Of a DNA stretch of 64,000 nt, positions 56,051-64,000 are shown piece after piece. The stretch is from Lunularia cruciata (taxonomy: Eukaryota > Streptophyta > Marchantiopsida > Lunulariales > Lunulariaceae). Under the pieces are notes generated by a model, which saw nothing but the letters and a program-made list of their open reading frames with translations, searched no databases and was not told the DNA's origin. The position numbers and the translations under genes were made by a program. The DNA lies in assembly GCA_948567375.1 (NCBI GenBank), contig OX419755.1, positions 52,581,001-52,645,000 on the forward strand. The letters are read 5' to 3'. Position 1 is the first letter of the stretch, and each line of letters starts with the position of its first letter.

Positions 56051-58100
56051 GAGCACATAGGGCACCTAGCTGTGGAGTTTATGGATCAGAGTTCATGCAT
56101 AAACTTGTCACTACTTATCTGAGCACATGTGGTGCCCAACCAGTAGTACCCTCTGCTCTTGTTTCTAAGGTTTCTTCTATCAAGTAGGGAATTAGTGTGC
56201 AACCTAACCTGTCATCATAACATGAACTCCAAGTTTATTGGTCATAACCACCAACATTACCAAGGAGAAAAACACAACATATCTAGAAGAAAGGAATCTA
56301 AGCACAATGTCCACACACCAATCCAAGCCAACCGGGTGTACAAACAAGCATGCAAACATAGAGGGATCCAAGAATTTGATAATAACTTTGTACTTTTTGT
56401 CAAAAAGAGTTTCAGAGTCTTTTTGCTCTACCATCAAGCTAGTTTTAATCTATACTCCAAGCCTCCTCTAAGTTATTCTTCAAATTCCAACCAACTTCTA
56501 ATACAAGTGGGGAACTTCTATGTCTTTTTTATGGTAAAAGTCTGCAAAACTTGTATAGATATAACCTTTTGTGTGTGACTTGGATTCAAGTGGTCTTGAA
56601 TTCAATGGAAATCTGAGAGATAAGAAATAATCTAATGATATGAATGATTTTCCAATGATATGAAATAATCTACAATCTGATCATGGCAGCTTCCTAGACA
56701 AGCTCTCAAACTTGGCCAATTCTCTATAATTTTTACCCTTATTTCAAAATCCCTAATTTAGGGTTTGCTCCTGGTTCATGGTAACTATTCTCCAGATTTC
56801 TGAATTAGAGGTACCCTTGATCCTCAAAAACACTCTAGAAGTCTAAAATCCTCAATCATAGTCACAAAAAATAGGAAAATTTCCAGTCATTCATGATTTA
56901 AGATAGAATTGCTCTACCGAGCATACAATAGTATTTCAATAACACTTATTACATCAACTCTCACTCTCCGTGGACCCAAAGCTAAGCAAATTTTTTATAG
57001 TAGCTAATTGTACCCTTGTCTAATCCTCTACAAATTTTGATGGTCTAATCCAACCCCAATCCCTAGATATAGATCAATTCTTGAGTTGTGCTAGCTTATG
57101 AGCTCTATAGACCCATGTATACTTGATCCACAACCCTAAATTCTCCTTTTGAGGAATTCACATGAAACCTTCACATAGAGGTGAAAATTCTAATCACCAA
57201 CAATACAATTTTTTTTTGTAAATTAACTCAAACCACAACTTGGAGAGTGATCAAAACTCCAAACTTGATCATCAACTCTTCTCTAATACCTTATACCCCA
57301 AAAGCACCAACTTCAATCAACCAAATCTGATTTAAGATTGATCCAAAACTAGAAGTTCTTGCACTCGGCACTATAAGCAATTTGTGCAATCTCTATTTCC
57401 ACTAATGGATAATAAAAGTGTCTCAAGAAGCTCTCCAAATTGCCTATTTTGTGCTCCTAGGTATGAATTCTACCCTCTTTGATTCAATCCATGACATCCT
57501 TCCCAAAATCTGCTCAAATTTTCTAATTTCTCTCTCCAAATTGTGGCATGTCAACTCTTCTCTTGAATTGTGGTCTTTTCTCTTTGAATGCCTTCTCTAA
57601 ACTCCCTTGATGGTCCAAAAACTTCAAAGTTCTCCTCTTGGGACCTAATCTCTTACAAGTTTGTCATTTAGTCTCTTCACTTTTGATAATTGGACCCCAC
57701 AAATCCACCTTGAAGCTCATGAGAAAATTGAGTTATGTTCCATCTATAAGAGCGCATAAATTATTAGATCCCATACTTGCTCATAAGTAAGCACTAGAAG
57801 GACAACAAGATCTAGGTTTCCCATCATCAATTCCATGAATGGCACCCCAAAATGTGTCACCATCAAATCTCATAAGAAGTAACCCATGTGGCCAATTGCA
57901 TACACGTACATAGATTGCTCATATGGCCATAGCTCAAACATGGGATCCATCATACAACCTACTCCACTAATGTGGAGATAAAGCATGCTAATTTACTTTT
58001 TCATGGCTATGCATATCACAACACGACACATTGCATGTGTCTTCTTCCTCAAATTTGGTTGGTGATGTTTCCGCTGGTGCCTTACCTTCAAGTTGACCTC
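56051..58100. other. Non-coding stretch between RLG-C and E-3
   Basis: AT-rich with only shadow-length frames on both strands (for example around 56,160-56,580), none with a motif. A small direct repeat (aatgatatgaa) lies at 56,633-56,666. It may hold the 3' part of E-3, since E-3 reads leftwards from 59,836, but no similarity to E-2's 3' region was found. Confidence 0.5.
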
Positions 58101-59836
58101 CTTCAAGCTTTCTTGATCTCCTTCAGCTCAACTCGGCCTGCACTCACAAACATACTTCTTTGTGATCTCACTCCTCTCTGAAATTCCATTTCAGGCTCTT
58201 CATCTTGTTCTTCTAGAGTGTCAACTTTAGGTAATCCCAAGTATTTGGTATCTCCTCCTTTCACATGCTCAATCTCTGCATGGAACTCCTGATCCTCCTC
58301 CTCAACCACTTCTTTTGCTAATTGTTGAGCCTCAAGTTCACCTTTGCTGCCATTACTCGACTCCTTACTCTTTAGAGTGAGCTCTTCTTCTTTTGAATCC
58401 CCATAGTTGGATTCTACCTCTGCTTCCAACTCCACCTTTGATGACAAATTGACTACCGCCATTTTGTGGCTTGGGTTCAGTCTCTGAGTTGTCATCCTCT
58501 TCACTAGAGATACCATATCCTTGGGTTGACTTCAATTCCTTGACTTTGGAACGGAGACTTGCATTATCTTCTCCCATTCATTTTTGGCAAAGTAATCATC
58601 TCCTTCTTTAATCTCCACCATGTAATATCTTTTCTCTCCATCTTCATCTTGATGAAGATTTGGATGAAAGTGCAACATATTTTCTTCTTCTCTTTGGGGT
58701 TGAGGTATGTTCAAAATCAAATATAGATGTGTCGTGAGTGGTATGAACTAATGGGATGGCAAGCCTGTCCTCCAAGTCATGATCATCTGCCTCATTCTTT
58801 AGTAGAAGCACTTTGCATAGTTCAGCTTCTCACCTATGAACATGAGGTGAAAAAAACCATCTGCTACTTTGTAACATAGGTAGATCACTCTGGCTTCATC
58901 ATATGCATCAGACCTCCAATGATATTTTGCCTTGTTGGGTCTTTGTAACTATCTACCTTATAACTATTCTCTACGCAAGGTGCATTGAAGGTACTCTTCA
59001 ACTCTTCAATCTCCTCTACATGATCATACTTCAGATAGAAGGTGATTTTGCCTTTCTCTCCAACACAAGTCTCCAATTTGACTCAGGGTATCAAGTCAAA
59101 TTTCCTCTCTTGTCTTCCTTATTAGGACCATCTATACAACTACTTGCAGCAATTTTTGCCATAAAATATGGAAAACTCAAGTTCCAGCTCCACACCAAAA
59201 ATGTGATCCAAAGTTGGCTTAGGATTGCAATCCTAGCTACCATGTGTAGTCTTTGAATTGTAGGATTCTGCACTGCAAGTGCCAGAATTTGGCTGTTGCC
59301 TTTCATTGGCATCATGTACTCTCTAACTCTCAATTGCTCACAAATCAACCCCATGACTCTGCTCATAGTTCTTAACTCCCTCATGACAACTCTTTAGAGA
59401 AATGGGACAACACTTCAAGATTGCAGAATTCCCTTGATATAGTCTTGAGTTTAGGCTTCTCTAATTCATAGTCATTCTTCAATAGAGCTCAATTGAGACT
59501 TATGCATTTTACATGCCTTATTCCTATCACTCTCAAAATTTATCCTAATCACAAAGGAGCCATTTGTGCTACATGTACCTTCTTGGTTGGTACAGCCCAA
59601 GTTAGATTTGTTAAGGTGTCTTTGGATCAGGTTGATCATATTGATGCAAAGTAACCTTACTATAGGTCTACCTTCCTTCTAGTCTCTGAGTCCTTCTTCC
59701 TTTGACACAAAGTCAACTTCCTTGGGTCAGATCCAAACACACAATTTTGGTCTTCTTTCTTTCATTTGGCTTCAATTTGGCTTCAACAATTCACTTCTTC
59801 TCTAAAGACTAAAAAAAAATGTGGGTACCACAAATA
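58100..59836 (-). mobile_element. E-3: third, more diverged copy of the E element
   Basis: It begins at the same terminus (plus-strand tgtgggtaccacaaa at 59,820-59,834) next to a run of nine As. Coding pieces are 59,091-59,384 (ARIAILSQLWITFLVWSWNLSFPYFM, CIDGPNKEDKRGNL), 58,885-59,076 (NSYKVDSYKD, MMKPE), 58,532-58,720 (LHFHPNLHQDED, YYMVEI) and 58,103-58,577 (acidic linker). The order and motifs match E-1 and E-2, but identity is much lower. The coiled coil is not seen. Confidence 0.65.
58103..59384 (-). pseudogene. E-3 ORF remnant
   Basis: It shares with E-1 and E-2 the conserved core LSQLWITFLxWxWNxSFPxFM, the YKVDSYKD block and the FHPxLxxD...YYMVEI block. A Glu/Ser-rich stretch of 137 codons follows (58,103-58,516). 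Several stops break it. That the central blocks survive despite strong divergence suggests the protein was once under selection. Confidence 0.6.
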
Positions 59837-59877
59837 GTACCCAACCATCTCCAAGAAGTGGCATAACTTTGTTAAGC

Positions 59878-60513
59878 TTAAAAGGAATGGAAGGTTTGAG
59901 ATTTTCTCACATTCTCAAGATCAATTGCTATTCCATCCTTGGAAATGATGTGCTCCAAAAGTAGACCTTTTTCACAACCAAAAATGCAATTCTTTAGGTT
60001 GAGTGATGCATTTGCTTCATCCAAGCTTTGCAAGACCTTGATTAGGTGCTCAAAGTACTCCTCCTTACTCCCATAGATACAAAAGTCATCAATGAAGTCT
60101 TTGATAAATTTCCCAATGAAAGGTTCAAACACATTGTTCATGAACCATTAGAATGTGTCTAGATCATTGCAAAGCCTAAAAGGCATGACCTTGAAAGCAT
60201 AAGTCCTCCAAGGTGTGCTAAATATGGTGAGTTGTTGATGCTTTGGTGCAATCTTTATTTGGTTATACCCATTATAATCATCTCCAAAATTGTACCTCTC
60301 ATGACCTGCAACCTCCTCCAAGATCTCATTAATGAATGGCAAAGTGTAATAGACCTTCTTAGTAATAGCATGGAGCTTCTTGTAATCCACATATACCCAA
60401 ATCTTGCCATTCTTTTTCTTCACAATCACCATTAGAGACACCCATTCTAAATTCTCCATCTCAAAGATAAATCCAAACTCCTTTAGCTTATCAATGTCCT
60501 CCTTCACAACCAA
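59878..60513 (-). pseudogene. RLG-A (second copy) reverse transcriptase
   Basis: Two adjoining frames read EDIDKLKEFGFIF, VYVDYKKLHAIT, YTLPFINEILEEV, YNQIKIAPKHQQ, MPFRLCNDLDTF, and then FIDDFCIYGSKEE with both catalytic Asps. A stop at about 60,147 separates them. It matches 2,458-2,934. Confidence 0.9.
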
Positions 60514-61250
60514 AGCTATCGGTGTGCTAATGCAACATTGCTATTGGAAAACTGGTCTTGCATGTGACTCCACCTCTATTTTGTGTTCCTCCCAAGTGAT
60601 CTCCTTTAGATCCTTGTAATTGAAAGCAAACACATGGATGAACCTATGCAAAATCTCTTCAAATATCATCTTCTCCTCCTTGGTAACATTTGGACCATAC
60701 TTAAGGGTAGATAACGTTGTCTTTATCTCTCAAGTGTCAATGGTGATTTATCTAGGTCCTTCAAAACCTTTGACTTAGGTGCAAAATCTATAGCACACAA
60801 GCGATACACATCTAAATCAGATCCAAATTCATCCTCTTTGATAGAAATCTCTTCCTCCATGCTTGTGTCCACACTTAAATCTTCTTTTGTATCTTATTCT
60901 CAATAATCAAAAGATGGAGTATCTGAATGTGAAGTGCTAGTTATGTTAGTCACAAGAAATATAACTTGATGATTTGAAAGCCCAATCCTCAAGAACCCTT
61001 TGTGCTATTGATTAGTTGTGCATGTTGCTCTCAACCATAGCCTCCCAAGAAGCAAGTCATAGATTGATGTTGTGACCATTCACTCTCACATCTTGGAGGC
61101 ATATTCACAAGCCTCTTGTGATGCTAGTTTGGCATCCACCACCCCCATTGATATTGGAGCTTTCTCTTTTTCTTTCTTCTTCCTCTTGCTCCTTGTAGAG
61201 CTCAAACCATCTCTAAGCTCCTTTCTTAATGTAGTATTCAAAGCAATCAA

Positions 61251-62191
61251 TTAGCCCACTATGATTTTAGCCTTGTGATTACCAACATCCTCCAATACAT
61301 TGTAATTCCATTGTTTCTTGGAGATCAAGAAGTCCTCCATACTCAACTTCTTCCTTGGATTCTTTGTTGTTGATGGTGTTGAGATGCTAGTGTGAGTGCT
61401 TCTAGTAAAAATAGGAGTATCTACCCTACATTTTGATCCACCTCTCTCTTCTTCCATAGTTGCACTACATTGATCTTGAGATCTGCAAGTTGTTTTGTGA
61501 TGGTTTGAAGTGGATCTTTTGGTAGAGGTGCAAGAAAATGAGCAACTTCTACTTGTGGTGCAACCCTTTCCACCAAAGTATTAGAAATTCTACCATACTT
61601 ATAGCTTTGAGGAGAATGCACAACCCCCTTCACCACCAAACCACTCATCTTTTTCCAAACTCTCTTCCATAAGTATTACAATCTTGATAGCTTCAACCTT
61701 AGGAGAAGGTTTCTCACATCTCACCTTGATTCTACTTTGCAATCTCAACCATCCCATAAAATTCTTGGTGAGCATGGCTCCTATGCCAATTATAGAAGTC
61801 TCTAGATCAGCCACAATCTTCCTCAACATTATATGGATCTTGGACTCTAACTTCTCCACTCTTTCTACATAAACTCTCATTTTCTTTCCATCTCCTTGCT
61901 GAAGGAAAGTTACTTCACTCATCATCCTCTCATAACTCCCATATGGAAGAAAGTTCTCAAAGAGTGCTATAGTCAAACTCTCTCGAGCTTTTCTTGCCTA
62001 CCTCTCCTCTCTATCTTTTGGTATTTTGACTCATACCATGTAAGGGCTACATCTTCAAAGAAATCCAGTAATAATGGGGCACACTCATTCTTCTTCCCCT
62101 TATTTTTTCCTATCCAATCTCCCTTGAAGTCTCTCACAAAGACCTTCACATCTTCTCCATCCTTGCCAAAGAAAACCAAAATTTTCCTCAT
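61251..62191 (-). pseudogene. RLG-A (second copy) gag
   Basis: The frames at 61,973-62,191 (KILVFFGKDGEDVKVFVRDF, ALTWYESKY), 61,599-61,976 and 61,251-61,648 match the gag of the first copy. The zinc knuckle segment is missing: similarity jumps from the VVQLWKKREVDQNVG region to the NPRKKLSMEDFL tail. Confidence 0.85.
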
Positions 62192-63681
62192 CTTAGCCCC
62201 TCATTATCTTTCTCTTTTCTCTCAATTTTCTTTTCTTTTCTCTCACTATATAGCTAATAGAGTATATACATGACAAACACCATTTGAGAATAACCCACAA
62301 AAGGTTCAGGTTACTCTAAGATTTCTATAGCACGATCAAATCCTAAAGTCCATATAATCAAACCCTCATGGATAGTTTATCCATAAGTTGAAAGATTATC
62401 TTTAAAACTAGTTGATGAAGGTGGTAGTTTCTTTGTAGCTGTACTGAGACTCTCTCCAAGATCTTTTACCAAAGTTTCCAAAATTGTTGTAACTCAACTA
62501 TACTCATGTCTTTTGGAAGTCCTTTTACTCCACAAACCTCACACAACTCTTGGTCTTAGATCTCCTCCCTCCCAATCTTGGTGAAGAATGTCTAACATGC
62601 AACCCCAATTCAAGTCTTTCCTTTCACTCAATCTCTTGATCTCAAAGGTCAATGGGCATGAACTTGCCTTGAGTTCCTTCTCTCCACTTAGAATCACTCT
62701 TTCCTCCAAGAAGTGTATGTTTTTGGATCCTCTCAACACTCTCTTCAAATTCTATTCTAAAATCTCTTCTCCTCAAATCAACACCTACAATCATCTCAAA
62801 CCCTTGGGGAACTTTGCATAGCCTTAACTTCCATTCTTGGTGACCATCAATGAACACTCAAACATGTTTTGATTGTTCTCACGCTCCTCATGCATGAAAT
62901 CTCAACTCTCATGAATTGAGCTAAATTCTCTCAATTGGTATGTCATAGTCCATTGAAATTTTTTACACTTGATTAAAACCCTATATCCTTGCCTGCAAAA
63001 TTTTAGATATTTTCATCAAGACTTTTGGCCTAGGACCTTTCTATTCAACAAACATATTTTAGATTTGGTCTAAAAACCACCTCTCTCACTTTTAAAAACT
63101 CATAACTTCCTATGCAAGAATGATCTCCCTAATCCTTGGGCCAAAAGGAAGAATACCATGCACTACATTTTCTTGGAAAGTTTCAAAATAATCTAATGAA
63201 AAATGAAGAAATGGTAAACTTTGATCAAAATTCCAAAGAACATATAGTTTTGGGAGCAATTTACCCTATCAACTTCTAAAAATTCTAGCTCAGTGCATGT
63301 TACAAGATCTCACAATAACTTGTGTAAGTGTAATAAGTGTAATAACTACATGATAACCTAAGCTATCATGTAAAAAATCAAAGTCTAGATCATAAACTTG
63401 AAGTTTTGCCCAAATTGACCATAATCTCCAAAATTTTGCAATTCACCTCCCACAATCTCTCAAAATCTTCTCATGTGTACAAAATATACAATATCATCTC
63501 AAAGACATCAAACTGAATTAAATGTAAAAAAATAGATTTTGGTTCTCTAACATAAGTTTAGCTCTTTCCTCCCCTAATATTCTCTCCAAATGAGCTCTCA
63601 TAGGTTCCTTTTTTCTAATATAGAATTGTACATCAAATATTATTTTGCATTCTATAGAGGTTCCAACAATGGAACCAAAAA
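62192..63681 (-). other. RLG-A (second copy) leader with N-terminal frame remnants
   Basis: Fragments at 62,539-62,857 match the plus-strand fragment 18,436-18,784 (KVPQGFEMIVGVDLRRRDFRIEFEESVERI). The remainder is non-coding leader, like 5,560-6,335. The LTR-proximal end reads, on the minus strand, CACA then TTTTTGGTTCC. Confidence 0.65.
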
Positions 63682-64000
63682 TGTGAGCCAGCCTATCTCT
63701 CACTCAGGATGGACCTCCAATAGTTATTATGTTAGTGAACCTCCAATAGTTATTATGGCAAAGAACCACCAACTCCATCATACTCCTACAAGGCTAACGC
63801 TCCAAAATTGAAGTTATTACTCACTAGAGAACTCAATGAGAGAGAGATAGTTACAAATGAAAGGATGATGAGTACCTCCTCACCTCTAGTTTATATACTT
63901 GTGAAATAGTTATGCACCAAAGTTACTAATTATTAGAGTAATTCAAGTTCCTATGCTAAAAGTCAAATAAAGTGTAAAGTGTAAAGGAATATCTATACTC
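63682..64000 (-). repeat. RLG-A (second copy) 5' LTR, cut by window end
   Basis: It begins tgtgagccagcctatctctcactcag and follows the solo LTR at 46,232 up to the window edge. A short duplication, cctccaatagttattatg, is present at 63,713-63,755. Confidence 0.88.

Larger units (their letters stand above)
59837..64000 (-). mobile_element. Ty3/gypsy RLG-A, second copy, 3'-truncated
   Basis: It matches 2,270-6,680 of the first copy in order and orientation. RNase H, integrase and 3' LTR are missing: the copy stops at 59,837 beside E-3's terminus. The 5' LTR starts at 63,682 and runs off the window. About 208 bp of the protease region present at 3,470-3,677 is deleted at about 61,063. Confidence 0.9.

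Overview
This window is plant nuclear DNA and mostly degenerate LTR retrotransposons. Evidence: Ty1/copia and Ty3/gypsy coding segments with plant-type organisation, a copia primer-binding site matching initiator Met-tRNA, and one intact spliced gene of the plant NO VEIN (NOV)-like GHKL ATPase family. Every transposon coding region is broken by stops and frameshifts. I cannot place the species more narrowly than land plant.

Layout. 1-6,680: Ty3/gypsy element (family RLG-A), minus strand. 6,681-11,325: degraded Ty1/copia element (RLC-1), plus strand, cut at its 3' end by 11,326-14,640, a 5'-truncated chromovirus-like gypsy element (RLG-B), minus strand, with a good 3' LTR and polypurine tract. 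14,640-21,840: a mosaic of two related coiled-coil ORF remnants (CC-A, CC-B), each beside an LTR-like repeat, with an RLG-A 5' fragment (plus) and a protease fragment (minus) between them. 22,563-28,030: a decayed tandem copy of the NOV-like gene. 28,030-30,830: intergenic DNA with a strong hairpin. 30,832-41,976: the intact NOV-like gene and its 5' region. A full-length copia element (RLC-2, minus, 5-bp target duplication) sits in that 5' region, and RLC-2 is itself interrupted by a 423-bp solo LTR with its own 5-bp target duplication. 41,977-46,180: AT-rich intergenic DNA. 46,181-52,610: two copies of an unrecognised coiled-coil ORF element (family E) arranged tail to tail, the first carrying a solo RLG-A LTR. 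52,611-56,050: gypsy pol (RLG-C), plus. 56,050-58,100: non-coding. 58,100-59,836: third E copy, minus. 59,837-64,000: second RLG-A element, minus, running off the window.

The one gene likely to work is at 37,277-41,976 (three exons, predicted 1,318 aa). Its upstream region carries nested insertions that the paralogue at 22.6-28.0 kb lacks, so the paralogue gives an empty-site reference. The inner solo LTR is in the same orientation as the gene and holds eight GAAGCTTC palindromes in four tandem units just before a TATA box. This looks like an array of heat-shock elements, as in heat-activated copia LTRs, and is the most interesting signal here. A 17-bp dyad lies about 70 bp before the gene's candidate TATA, is shared by both paralogues, and its core recurs in an isolated hairpin at 30.6 kb.
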